The position numbers were made by a program, and so were the translations under genes. From Cryoendolithus antarcticus (taxonomy: Eukaryota; Ascomycota; Dothideomycetes; Cladosporiales; Cladosporiaceae), in contig NAJO01000013.1 of assembly GCA_002077065.1 (NCBI GenBank), forward strand, positions 124,001 through 188,000: a stretch of DNA of 64,000 nucleotides, given 5' to 3'. The stretch's first letter is position 1; every line of letters begins with the position of its first letter. Below, in pieces: positions 1-11,400 of this stretch. The notes under the pieces are model-generated. The model was not told the DNA's origin and searched no databases. It saw nothing but the letters and a program-made list of their open reading frames with translations.

Positions 1-1900
1 CTCGATCAACTTCGTAGACCGTAGAAGTCGCCTGAACCCGGCCGTCGTTGTCAGAAGTCAAAGCAGTCGTGAGTAGTCCAGGCAAAATCTGTAGTTGCTC
101 GCTCCAAGAAGGTGGCAGAAGCTCACTCGCCATCTTCAGCACCTCAGCCAGCAGTAAAGACGTCTTCTTCCGGAGTTGCACGGTTGGAGACTCGGCTTCA
201 GCGTGCATCAAAGCCTTGAGCAGCCCCTGACGCAGCAGTATAGTTAGTGCCACAGCCGTGAAGTGCCTGACCAGATCTCGCTTCTGCGGATCATTCTCAG
301 CTCTTGCCCTGACCTGCTGGCTCGCGCTAGCTTTCATGTTGGTGACTCGACCATACGTAGTCAGTCTCCTGCCGCCGATGAAAGAGCCGGCCCACGAAGG
401 GAACTGTATCCGCAGGATGTCCGCGATCAAGTCCAGCGTTGCGTTCCTCACCAACGCCATGTCCACATACAACGATGCCACAACCGACCTTACGGGCATA
501 AAGTTATGCAACGACAGTGTCATCAACCCCGGCCAACTCTTGAACATACCTGCAATGACCCTCGCGCTCGCTTTGAGCTTGTCTTCCTGGCCCTGCGTAA
601 TATGCGGCTCCGTAAAACTCGCATACGCCGCACTGAACTCGAATCCCGACTTGAGTATACTCCTCCGTGCAGGCAGATCCATCAAATGCATGAAAGGTGC
701 CAAGAGCGTTTCAGGCGCAGAGTAGACTCCACTGCCCATAGCTTCGGCGAGGATACTCACAGCACCTGCCTCAACGACCAGCTCCGCGTCCTTGACCAGC
801 AGCTCCGCGAGCGTCAGAATCGCAATGGCCCTCAGCTGATCGTCACTGTGCTCTGCAACAGCAACGAGGATTCTCGCAACAGCTGGGTGAATTTCTCGAG
901 TGCCATCCTTGACATCCAGGAAAGCCCTCACGAACTTCAACGCCTGCTCCCGCTCAACGCGTGCCTTGCTTTCCTTGACAAGCGAAAGCACAACGAGGTA
1001 ATCTGTCTGCAGCGCACGTATAGTCTGCAGACTCTTCCGATCCGTAATAGCATACCTCAGCACCCTATAGCCTGCAGCCACAACCTCGCGACTATCGCTC
1101 AGCAGCAAGATCTGCATTCGCAGCCCGAAGATCGACCAAGCGAGATCGTACTTAAGCGTCGGATGCCGTTTGAAGAGCTCCACAAGCTCATTCGCATGAT
1201 TGACATAGTAATCACTCCCCAGATCCGCCGCCTCAAGCGCTTGCAAGATCTCTGCTAAAATGTAGCTCGGGCTCTCCGCCTCAGCGTTCAACGGACTATC
1301 GCCCTCATGGTCCTGCTGAAACGGCGTCTGCGTAGACGCACTCCTGATAGGCGCAGCACGGAACAACTGACTCAGTCTTCCCTTCGGACTACGTGACAAA
1401 ACGCCATCTTGCTGCTGCTGCCTATTCCGTGAGATCTCCGCCTCCAACTCCCCCTTCAACTGCGCGATCTTGCGATTCGAGGTGTTGAGCTCCGTTTCCA
1501 CGACCCTCCGCTGCTCACGAATATGTTTCTCCTTCTTAGCATTCAGCGCTTCGAGCAGATTCTCCGTCCCAATCCGGATCTTCGTCTCCTTCTCAATCCT
1601 ATCCCGATAATGCGCTTGCCGCTGCTCCGAACTCTGAAGTCCCGTGTTCCCGTCATCGTACCCAGCGTAGCTACTCCCATGTTCGTACCGTCCCGGCAAC
1701 TCAGGCCGTGAGATCGTGCTCTTCAGCTCTGTCGTGAAGCTGCCTGGTGGAGGCGGTGCAGTGCGGCCGAATGACTTCACTGTGACGAAGCTGGCTGCTG
1801 ACGGGGAGCGGCCGTCTTTACTTGGCCGGGGTGGCAGTTGCAGGCCATCTTGGGATGTTGTGCCTGAGGGTGGGCCAGGCGGGCGTGCGGGCGGCGTCAT
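1..1900 (-). CDS. TORC2 subunit Rictor/Ste20 (5' part, cut by window edge)
   Basis: The minus strand is open from an ATG at 1900 to position 1, about 633 codons without a stop, so only the N-terminal part of the protein is present. A stop codon lies directly upstream of the ATG, which supports this start. Residues 1-95 are proline- and serine-rich and low in complexity. Residues about 95-160 form a charged helical segment (HYRDRIEKETKIRIG, then many Glu/Lys/Arg) resembling an HR1/REM coiled coil. From about residue 210 an alpha-helical armadillo-like region begins, with EREQALKFVRAFLDVKDG and ILTLAELLVKDAELVVEAGA, matching the Rictor N-terminal domain. In fungi this protein is a core subunit of TOR complex 2, which controls AGC kinases, actin polarity and membrane stress. 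No intron is needed in the visible part. Family assignment is by recognition, not by search. Confidence 0.85.
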   Translation of the reverse strand, partial: MTPPARPPGPPSGTTSQDGLQLPPRPSKDGRSPSAASFVTVKSFGRTAPPPPGSFTTELKSTISRPELPGRYEHGSSYAGYDDGNTGLQSSEQRQAHYRDRIEKETKIRIGTENLLEALNAKKEKHIREQRRVVETELNTSNRKIAQLKGELEAEISRNRQQQQDGVLSRSPKGRLSQLFRAAPIRSASTQTPFQQDHEGDSPLNAEAESPSYILAEILQALEAADLGSDYYVNHANELVELFKRHPTLKYDLAWSIFGLRMQILLLSDSREVVAAGYRVLRYAITDRKSLQTIRALQTDYLVVLSLVKESKARVEREQALKFVRAFLDVKDGTREIHPAVARILVAVAEHSDDQLRAIAILTLAELLVKDAELVVEAGAVSILAEAMGSGVYSAPETLLAPFMHLMDLPARRSILKSGFEFSAAYASFTEPHITQGQEDKLKASARVIAGMFKSWPGLMTLSLHNFMPVRSVVASLYVDMALVRNATLDLIADILRIQFPSWAGSFIGGRRLTTYGRVTNMKASASQQVRARAENDPQKRDLVRHFTAVALTILLRQGLLKALMHAEAESPTVQLRKKTSLLLAEVLKMASELLPPSWSEQLQILPGLLTTALTSDNDGRVQATSTVYEVDR

Positions 1901-2730
1901 CTAGTCGTACACGTTCTGTGATCCTTTGTCGCCCTCATTGGCGACTCTGCTATCGCGGACGTCGGCGTGCATTGGTGTTGCGCGCTTGGGAGAAGTCGCT
2001 CATCGGAAATGGGAGTGAGAGCAGTGAGGTCGAGGCATGTGATGTGGTATATTGGTCGATCTCTAACCTGAAGCGATCATACGTTACAATCCTCGTATGC
2101 AAAATCAGAGGCCAGAAGCTGCTGTACCTCCTGCGCAACCTTAGAACCTAAGGCCAGTTAATACACTTGTTATATACAGAGCACGTAGAGCCATTGTGAG
2201 GTGATGTCAAGTGGCATGTGGTCTGTGCACGCTCCCTTTGACATTTGATGGAGGGAAGTCGTAAAGAGAGGGCAGCCATGGATCGAAAGCACGAGAAAGC
2301 AGAACGATGTGAGGGTTGGACTAAGGTACATACACGTTCCTATCTGACGCTCGTGGCTGCACCGGCTCCGTCACGATTACCGCCTCGGAGGTGAAGCCAG
2401 TGCCTGCCAGGTGCCATACTATGGGCCAACCAGCACATGGCATCCTCATGCCTCGCATCAGAATGAAGTACATGCTTCGCAATCTAGAAGAACATCTCAC
2501 TTTTGACCAATCTCTGTCTTTCCAGCGGCCTCCAGTCACCAATTGCTCGCTTCCATTCACCTTCACTCTGTAAAGTATCAAGTCGATCGATCGATGTGGG
2601 TGAACGTCCGGATCTTAGGTGTTGACTTAGTCTGCGTCGCCCAAGAAAGCAACCGTGCCAAGATCTTAACGGCAGGAGTACCGTAAAGTCCGACACAGCG
2701 CAGGGCAAAGACAAAAGAATGAGGGAGTAA
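1901..2730. other. intergenic, Rictor upstream region and SR-protein 3' flank
   Basis: No coding frame here looks conserved. The stretch should hold the 5' leader and promoter of the Rictor gene and the 3' UTR of the SR-protein gene, both on the minus strand. Short frames on both strands lack recognisable protein character. Confidence 0.5.
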
Positions 2731-4419
2731 TCACCAGTAGCCACCGGGCCTATCATAGCCTCCACGATCATCGCGACCGCCATATCTCCTCGGGCTCGGC
2801 GGACGCCCATACGGCTCACGCCCATGCCCGTTCGTATAAGGATCCGGCTCGGGGTAGCCGCCACCACGTGGTGGGCCCGGGGGAGGAGGGCCGGTCGCAT
2901 AGCGGTCATCGCCGTAGCGGCCACGTGGAGGAGGGTAGTCATCCATAGGTGGCGGACCGCGGCGAGGAGGACCTCCATAGCGGTCCTCGCGTGGATCACC
3001 GTAGTAGTCGCGAGGAGGTGGGGTGCGGCGACGGTAGTCGTCACGGCGAGGGCTGTAGCCGCGAGGAGGAGGGCCGCGACGGTCATAATAGTCATCGGCT
3101 GGAGGGTAACCACGGCCTCCTCCACCACGGTAGCCAGGGGAGCGGGAGCGGTAGCGGCTCTCACGCGGGCGAGGGATGTCGGATTGCGGCTGCTTGATAT
3201 GAGCTTGAGTAAACTGTACCTGATTAGGGATACTCACATCCGAGATGCAGTGGACGTTGGCGCCTTTGAAGTCGTGGTTGTCGAGCTTCTCGACCGCGGT
3301 AGCGAGATCTGCAGCAGTCTCGTACTCGACGAAGCCTTTGCCGCCAGCACCACTCTGATCACGCTCGCGATTCACCTCGCTGTAGACGACATCTGCGCCG
3401 GACTGACGCGCGAAGTCCTTCAGGTCCTGTATACTGTATCAGTGTCTGTACGTGTGTGCCAGGAAGAATTGCAAAGCAGTATCGGCATGGCATGTCTTAC
3501 CTGCCAGCTGGTCTCGAACGGCAATCCGGTGATAGTCATGCGATGAACGGTACGACGAGGACGAGGTGCCTGACGGGGTGGGTAGTCGCCCGCACCATCA
3601 CGGGGACGTGTGCCGCCGCGAGCGAATTGAACGACCAGACGCTCACCCATGAACTCCGAGCCATCTAGCCATCGATGTATGTCAGTGACCGCGAGCATCG
3701 TGGGGAGGGAGGGTAGATCACGGCACTACTGCCCTAGGCATCAAGGTAGTGCGGTACAACAGGAGTGCCGAAGGGTCGAACTTACGGAAGGCTACATGAT
3801 GAGTCAGTGAGTGTTCGTTGATATGGCATTGATGCAGTGACAGCGAGCCGAATTGCAGGGCTGGCATAGAAGGTCCATTGGTTGTGTGGAGGGGACTTAC
3901 CTGGAACGACGTCACGTGCGTCCATGGCATCCTTGTACTCAATGAAGCCGAAGCCATTCATGAGCTTGATCTCGGTAATCTCGCCAGTGCCATGAGTGTT
4001 GAAGTGGTTCTCAACATCGGCCTTGGTAGCTAGTGTGCACAAGATCCAGTTAGCGTCATCCGGGTGAGCGATGGACAGCCTAGGCCAAGCCAGGCTCCAG
4101 CTCCGGCAGCCCTAGATCAGTACCCGGTAACGGTGAGTTAAGGAACGCAAGAGAGCAGAGGAGAATAGTGAGGCCGCCGTCATGACAGCGCGATGGGAAC
4201 GGAAGCCACAAGAAGCGCACGCCAGCCATGTCCACGTCCACGCATGTCAGGCCGTGCAGCGCCAGCGTGGCATGTCGCGTCCTGTCCTACGCATATGACA
4301 TGCAAATGCACGAAAGCTAAGGGCCATGCGCCATGGGGAGATCACATCAAGTAGTGCGTACCATTGCGAGGGAGGTTGCCTAGGTAGAGGCGCTGCGGAA
4401 GGGTCAGAGCGGTGTCCAT
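2731..4419 (-). CDS. SR-family splicing factor (Srp2-like), six exons including a 6-nt microexon
   Basis: Proposed exons on the minus strand are 4419-4362, 4029-3901, 3791-3786, 3664-3501, 3426-3238 and 3189-2731, giving about 334 residues. RRM1 carries RNP2 (RLYLGNLPRN) and RNP1 (NGFGFIEY). RRM2 begins at MTITGLPFE and contains GKGFVEYE. The C-terminus is a long Arg/Gly/Pro/Tyr-rich tail with RSRSP, typical of SR or hnRNP-like splicing regulators. The third exon is only 6 nt (Ala-Phe plus split codons) and restores the RRM1 sequence VVPAFHGSEFMGERL, which aligns with DFQGKEFMG of fission yeast Srp2 as I remember it. The first intron is long (332 nt). The last intron (3237-3190, 48 nt) is a multiple of three with no stop, so its retention would add 16 residues. 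The start ATG at 4419 is the one nearest RRM1; an upstream exon cannot be excluded. Confidence 0.8.
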
Positions 4420-5151
4420 GGGAAGATGCGCAAAGATGCAAGATCCGGCAAGAAGCAAGTACTGACGCTATCGGCCCCCGGCTTTGGCTCTGCGGAGTCC
4501 ATATTGATGTCCTGTTCCTTGATCCTATCCTGTGCCTTTGTGGGACTCGAGCTTCCTGTGCGGTAGGCCTAGAATGGTCCTCCTGTCTTCTGGCGCGTTA
4601 CAGGAGCGGTGTGCGCCTTGCGATATGATTGGCGTCGCGGTCACTAGAGTGAGGCGAGGCTGATGCGATAGGATGCGCGATGAAACAGCAATATCGCGTG
4701 CTGAGTCGGTGCAGAGGTGAGGTTGTGTTGCGCTGCAATGCGACGAGCGGATCTTCGACTTCCGCCTCGTCTTGTCAGACAGAAGTCGTGGTTGACTCCG
4801 CCACGTGATCGAGACTTCAGTTTCGATTCACTTCACTTGACTTGACTTCACCCTGCAGTACTTCTGATGGAGTTCATTACAGATGAACAAAAGCAACCTG
4901 GGTGTCTCTAGAGGACAATGACTATTGAGTCGTGCGCCAATTATGCGCCACGATATTGGCCTGAAAGAGCAGGATGAGGTCTGCCTTACATTTCCAAGGC
5001 TAGCCATTGGCTGCCGCACTTCGCCCGGTAAGCCGAGGTGGAGTTCAAGGTGCAGTTCAAACATGCGGTTCGCCATATGCACACTTCTGTACGCCACTGT
5101 CTCATGGTGAGCCTCGTTCTTTCGTTTGGTCAACACTCTCTTACTCTCCTC
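4420..5151. other. intergenic between divergent SR-protein and ETF-QO genes
   Basis: This stretch separates divergently transcribed genes and should contain both promoters. I see no conserved frame. A short CTTGACTTGACTTCA-like repetition lies near 4835-4850, of unknown meaning. Confidence 0.4.
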
Positions 5152-7186
5152 ATGTCTGTTCCCTCCAGAGTGGTCACCGCAACTCGGCAGCGTGTGGTGC
5201 AGCTTCCTGTATCGTCAAGAACAGCATTGGGTGCCACCATAGTCCCCGCCACAAGACCCAACACATCACAATGGCTACGTCGAACATACCGACCAGCTAC
5301 CATAACAGCTGGGCAACGGCGAACGATCAGCAGCACTGCTCGACGGCGCTTTGCCACTCCAGATGACAGCTTCGATCCTCGAACGATCGACCGTGAGTCG
5401 GACGAGGTGGATGTAGTCATAGTAGGAGGCGGGCCTGCAGGTCTCAGCGCAGCGATCAAACTCAAGCAGCTTGCAGCAGAGGCTGGCAATGGAGAGTTCC
5501 GCGTAGTGTTGTTGGAGAAGGCGGGCGAGCTTGGGGACCACATTGTGAGTGGCAATGTAGTCGAGCCATCTGCGCTGAGCGAGCTCTTGCCGGATTGGAA
5601 CTCAGAGAATAATCCGAATCGTTTCGAGGATGCCACTCCGGCTACCAAGGATAAGATGCGCTTCCTCACGAAGAACAGCACAATACCCATACCTGCGCCA
5701 CCTCAGATGCACAACAAGGGCAATTACATCATCTCGTTGAATCAGTTCACCAAGTGGCTCGGGGAGCGAGCTGAAGAGATAGGCGTGGAGATATACCCTG
5801 GATTCGCTGCATCGGAAGTGCTGTACACACCACAGGGCGAAGTGCGAGGTGTGGCGACGAACGATCTAGGCCTGTCACGGTCTGGAAAGCCCAAGGACTC
5901 GTTCGAGCGTGGCATGGAGTTCCACGCGCGATGCACACTACTCGCAGAAGGCTGTCACGGATCGCTCACAAAGCAAGTGACCAAGAAATACGACCTCCGA
6001 CGAGATTCGCAACATCAAACATACGGCCTCGGCATCAAAGAAGTCTGGGAGATCGACCCAGCAAAGCACGAACCTGGCCTAGTAGCGCACAGCATGGGCT
6101 ACCCTCTTCCGTCAGACACATACGGCGGCGGCTGGATGTACCACTTTGGCGAGAACCTCGTTTCCATCGGCCTAGTCGTAGGCCTAGACTACCCCAATCC
6201 ATGGCTCGCACCGTATGGCGAGTTCCAGAAAATGAAGCACCACCCCATGTACGCCAAGTACCTCGAAGGCGGCAAATGCATCTCCTACGGCGCTCGTACG
6301 CTGAACGAAGGCGGCTTCCAGTCAATACCCAAATGCGCCTTCCCCGGCGGCGCGCTCATAGGCGACACAGCGGGCTTCCTCAACGTCCCCAAAATCAAGG
6401 GCACGCACACAGCCATGCGAAGCGGTATGCTAGCCGCAGAAGCAGCCTACACAGCGCTCGAATCTACCGCCTCCTCAGAAACAGAAGACAGCGCCGTCTT
6501 CCTCTTCGACTACGAAGACAAACTCCGCAACTCCTCCATCTGGAGCGAACTCAAAGCCGTCCGCAACATGCGCCCTTCCTTCCACACTGCTCTAGGTCTC
6601 TACGGCGGCATAGTCTACTCCGGGCTCGAAGCCTTCCTCTTCCGCGGCTACACTCCCTGGACGTTGAAGCATGGTCCTCCTGACCACGCAGCTACGAAAC
6701 ACGCGGACCAGTGCAAGAAGATCGAGTATCCAAAGCCAGACGGGAAGATCAGCTTTGATATCTTGACTAGTGTTAGTCGGACTGGCACGAACCATGAGGA
6801 GGACCAGCCGTGTCATTTGCAGGTCAAGGATTGGGACGAGCATGGCGCCAAAGAGTGGCCGAAGTATAAGGGAGTCGAAAACAGGTTCTGTCCCGCTGGG
6901 GTGTATGAGTATATTGAGGATGATAGCAAGGAGCATGGGATGAGGTTCAATATCAATTCGCAAAAGTGGGTTTGGTTAGCTTGGGCAGCGTGTAGAAGAA
7001 GTCTGGTTGCTGACTAGCGTTACAGTTGCATCCACTGCAAGACTTGCGACATTAAGGTGCCGGATCAGGATATCAAGTAAGTCCTCCTGCACGTTCCACG
7101 GCGTTGCTACTGGATAATTATACTGACAATATTACAGCTGGCAAACGCCGCAAGGTGGCGAAGGCCCCAAGTATACCATGACATAG
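5152..7186 (+). CDS. electron transfer flavoprotein-ubiquinone oxidoreductase, mitochondrial
   Basis: Exons 5152-6965, 7026-7076 and 7138-7186 give about 637 residues. The enzyme passes electrons from ETF (fatty-acid and amino-acid oxidation) to ubiquinone at the inner mitochondrial membrane. The start at 5152 gives an Arg/Ser/Thr-rich presequence without acidic residues up to about residue 75. An in-frame ATG at 5038 would add 38 residues that look less like a presequence. The FAD dinucleotide motif is VVIVGGGPAGLSAA near residue 90. The 4Fe-4S site is assembled by splicing: exon 1 gives RFCPAGVYE and ends INSQ; the 51-nt exon 2 gives NCIHCKTCDIK; exon 3 gives the Gly/Pro tail. Reading through intron 1 would end at 7017 without the Fe-S cysteines. 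Intron 2 has a TACTGAC branch site. All four cluster cysteines are present. Confidence 0.95.
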
Positions 7187-7432
7187 CTTGTAGCGTAGTG
7201 TACATATCACGCTAACAGCAGCTTAATGACGCCGTGCTCTCCATACCTGCTCCTCATCCGTTCCTCGTCCGATAGTAGCGGCCAGTGCCTCGAACATACA
7301 TGTCTTCGTGCCCTCAGTCGCCTCGTGAAGGCATGAAACTTTGCCAAGACCCATTGACCTCACTTCATCTCTGCCCTGCCGTTGCAACGACCGTCCAACC
7401 ACGTGCATGACTTGCTGTGAACCATCTTTGCA

Positions 7433-8349
7433 ATGTCAGCCCTGAAGTTCGTTCGATCGGTAGGATCGCTCTGCGTCAGAGGGCCAAGTCGTAGCGCTAA
7501 GGTCTGACCATTGTAGGTATGGGAGTCCTTCCGCGCGAACTCTGGTCTCGAGCCACGGTGAGTCCGCCCTAGACGGTCTTCTAGATAGCCTGAGTCTGAT
7601 GGCTTGTAGACTACTCGATAGTGTAAGGTTCTGTGCACGACCATCACCTATCAAGTGCTGAAAGGCTGAGACAATGGTGACTGCAGCTCCGCGTCACGGC
7701 TGCCCGGCCAGGCACAGTGAACTTCGAGCTCGATATACAGAAGGAACACACCGTACGGTCCTTCATCTTGCCTCCAGTCCATTGTCTTCTGTACCTGACT
7801 ATCCGTAGAACCGTCTCAACATCCTCCACGGCGGCACAATAGCCTCAATGGTCGATCTCGGCGGCTCGCTAGCCGTAGCGAGCAGAGGGCTGTTCGCTAC
7901 AGGTGTGAGCACGGACTTGAATGGTAGGATCGACTCATCCTTAAGTCTGACTCCGACAATGAAGACAGATGACGAGTCGAGGGAAGGGCAAGGTACTAAT
8001 GCGGAGGTGTAGTCACGTATCTTGCTTCTGGAGGGAAGATCGGGGACAATAGTACGGTCCTCCCCTGTTAGCCTACTAGACGCTAGCTGGATGCTGATTG
8101 ATGGGCGACCAGTCAAAGCCGAAGTAACCTGCGACAAATTCGGCAAGACACTAGCATATACCTCGATACGCTTCACGAACGAGAAGGACGAGCTAGTGGC
8201 GAGGGGCAGTCATACGAAGTACGTTCCTTTCCATCCTTGCTGCGTACGGAAACGTGGAGGAGCTGACGAAGGATAGATACGTCGCACTAGCCTGGAAAGA
8301 TCCCCAGAACATCACCGACGAGCTGTCGCCGCGACCGGAGAAGACATAG
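7433..8349 (+). CDS. PaaI/THEM-like hot-dog acyl-CoA thioesterase, eight short exons
   Basis: Single frames miss this gene because every exon is short. Proposed exons are 7433-7459, 7517-7557, 7610-7622, 7687-7752, 7809-7923, 8013-8051, 8113-8218 and 8277-8349. They sum to 480 nt, exactly 160 codons, or 159 residues. All junctions are GT-AG and most introns (52-89 nt) carry a CTGAC or CTAAT branch site. The product has the hot-dog fold signature NRLNILHGGTIASMVDLGG, followed by TGVSTDLNV, GGKIGDNIKAEV, CDKFGKTLAYTSI and ARGSHTKYVALAWKDP, as in fungal 4HBT thioesterases. Exon 3 has 13 nt and supplies the missing RLLDS between GLEP and LRV. The likely activity is hydrolysis of acyl-CoA or a related thioester; the substrate cannot be told. 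The gene follows ETF-QO by 246 bp on the same strand. The first exon is the least certain. Confidence 0.82.
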
Positions 8350-8413
8350 CCTGCTTGATGCCTGGACGGGGTATTCATACATGTGATGTACATTCTTTGG
8401 GCCACAGAGGAGC

Positions 8414-11400
8414 TCACACAACTTCGTCCTCCTCGATCCCTTCCATCTCAGCCACATCCTCTGCCAGCGCCTCCCCACCTGCCTCGTCCTCCTCGTCTTC
8501 CATCCTTCCGCCACTGTCTTCAGCCACGATCTGTCCGCCCTCCTGCTTGATCTGTTCAAGCTTCGCCTTGACCATGACAGGTATATACGAGCCAAGATGC
8601 TCCAGTCCTTCCATTTCCGTGCCCTCGACCTCATCCTCCACGCCCCGTTGCGTGGGATAAAGTTCGTTGACAACAAGGGTGAGCTTCTCTGGTCGTGCGA
8701 AGAGGAGGGAGAATGCTTGCCGCACCTCGAGTGAAGATTCGAAGACTTCACGTCGGCCGAAGACGTATAGTCCCAGTCTTGCTCTCGAAAGCGCAACAGT
8801 AAGCCGCCTCAAGTCGCGTAGATACCCCACCGTCTTCGTCCTCACAAGACTCAACAGCACAAAATCGTTCTCCTCTCCCTGATACTTATCCACCGTCCCC
8901 ACCCACCCAGGCATCCCAAACATAGCCTTACCCTTACACCGATGCCCCAAAACATCTCTAATAAGCGCCCTCTGCCCAGCATACGTTGTCAGAATACTGA
9001 TCCTGTGCGCCGGATAGCCAAGCAGACGGAGGTACTGAAACATAGCAACCACATACTCCGCTTCGCCCAAATTCTGGATGAAGTGAGGGGAGGGTTCCGA
9101 TTCGCCGACGCCGCGGTAGGGGGGCACGTCGATGAATTGGTAGTCATACCGTAACCCCGCATTCGCGCGCTGGAATTCGGGGGATGTAGTGGTGATGGGG
9201 AGGTTGGTGAGGGAGGGGTAGCGCCACTTGTATAGCGCTGCTAAACTCGGGCGGGCGCGACCTTGGGCGTCGAGCATGCAGATTGGCACGCCGAGACGGA
9301 CGAGGCGGAGGAAGAGAGATTGTTCGAGGTTGGCGTATTGGCGGAAAGCGGCGTTCTGGATGATAGGCGCGTTTTGGAGGTGGTCGCCTACGAGGACTAT
9401 CCTCTTCAGACGAGATGTGGGAATTTTGCCTGGCGTGGGGTTTTGGAGGGCGAAGGGGATTAGGGTCTCGATTTCCGTTAGTTGAGCAGCTTCTTCCATC
9501 ACTACTGTGTCGTATTGAAAGCCTAAGGAGGCAATCTCCTGCCGTCGCATAGCGGCGTGGGTGGACGTCATGGCTATAATACGGGCTTCTTTGATGAGGA
9601 GGTAATTTGCTTTATCGCGTGGGGAGCGGAGCAGTTCGAAGGGGCGGATTGAGGCGAGCTCGGTGAAGATGCGGCGGATGTGGGTTTCGCAGCCGCGGGC
9701 GATGTCTAGGAGTGAGGCGTGGGGAGTGTTGGCGGGAAAGAGAGGCTGAGATGCGTCGGCGAAGAAGACGTGGAAGGGGAAGATGGAGGAGATGTCCTCG
9801 GCGGAAGTCAAGCCTTCGGCGGCGGTCCAGAAACGCTTCCACATTGGTGTGGCGTAGACTTGGTCGAAGTAGGTTGCGGTTTCGCAAGTACTTCCGTGTG
9901 CACCGGGCGCGTTGATCGAATTGGCTAGGCGCTGGACTTCAGCTAGATGTTGGCTGCCGCGCTCGAGGAAGCTCTCCACGCGGCCAGCCTTGGAATATGA
10001 GGCTTCGGTCGTCAGCTCCTCCTCGCCATGACCGAGTCTGAGCAAGTGTCGTTCGTCAATATTGAGCGCCGTAATCTTCTGGAACAGTTGATTGAGCGCT
10101 TGATTGGAGTGCGCGACCAGTAGCGTCCTCTGCTCAGGGTAATTATGGTAGATGTTGCTGATGATCTGGGTAGCAACATCTGTCTTGCCCGTGCCCGGGG
10201 GACCCACCACAAGCGTCAGTCCCGGCTTCGTCCCAGAAGACACAGCCTTCACCTGCGCAGGTGTGAAACGCACTTTGTTGACCTTAGGCGCATCTGTCGG
10301 GTATGGTCCAGCGTTGGGCGGCTCATACGTCGATACTTTGATGGCTTGGACGTCCTGCGCCACTGGCTCAGCTTCAGCTTCTCGCTTTCGCTTCTTCGCT
10401 GTGCGCGGTGGAGCAGCAGGCGCCGCGGTAGTACTCTCGAGCACGTAAGGTGGCGGGAACGACCCATTCGCATTACCATCAGGCTCCACAGGCTGGCCAG
10501 GAAACGATTCTATCAGATGCTGCCAGTCGAGGAACGTGTCACGGTAGTCCACAGCCTTAGTCTTGTCCGTAAGTCGAGCTGCAGTGACGGTCGCAGGATC
10601 TCCATAGCCGAGAAAGACGTCTTGGAACCATGCGGGTAATGGTGCATCGCTGACCGCAAGATCCTTAACGCTGTCGAGCACTGCCTTGAAGGTGTTTTCT
10701 CGAGCGCGCCTGCGTATAATCAAATTGATGCCGTCTATCGGGTCGGCTTTAGAGTCGGCTTGATCCTGTTTGTACGATGCAGCGTCTAGTCGTAGAAGCA
10801 GTCGTCTCTGCCGTGGTCGAGAGGAGTCATCACCAGGCGGTCCATCGCGTCGTAGCATGCGTCCAGCTTCGTCAAGCACGCTGATTATCTCAGCGGATCG
10901 TACAGCCTTCAATCCGAGCTTCTCATTGATTGGGGTGAGATCGCTGCCGTGGCCATTCGTCAATGCTCGATCCTGAGCTTGTACGTTCAACAAGAACACG
11001 ACATCGTCCGGTCGCACACTCTCCCACTCCTGCCTAAGCTTCGGCTGCAATCTGCTCACATCGAGCATCACCTCCGCTTTGACTTCTGCAGGCACGTCCT
11101 CGCCCACTCGTGGTGGCAACGTCTCGATAATCGCAGGCTTTGTGATCGGTATTGCCATACTCGAAAAGCCATCGAATCTCGTGATTCCTGATGCCTGCCG
11201 CCTGGGCTGCAGACGTTTGACAGTGTCTTCAAGATGCTTGCGGATCTCGTAGAACGCCTCGGCACGGTATAGGATGAACGATCGCCAGAGGAAGTCGCCT
11301 GCGGTCAGATACTGCAGGTTGAGCTTTGGAATGGCTAGTGGGGTTGTTCCGTCGTAGTCATCAGTCCGCAACAAGGCTTTATCGTATAGCACTCGCTCTG

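Noticed and set aside
2484..3546. Long frames on both strands over the SR-protein tail
   Set aside because: They arise from the GC-rich repetitive Arg/Gly/Pro codons of the real minus-strand gene and have absurd composition (Val/Ala/Thr or Arg runs).
4829..4850. CACTT/GACTT-type short repetition
   Set aside because: Only two or three imperfect units; not a meaningful tandem repeat.
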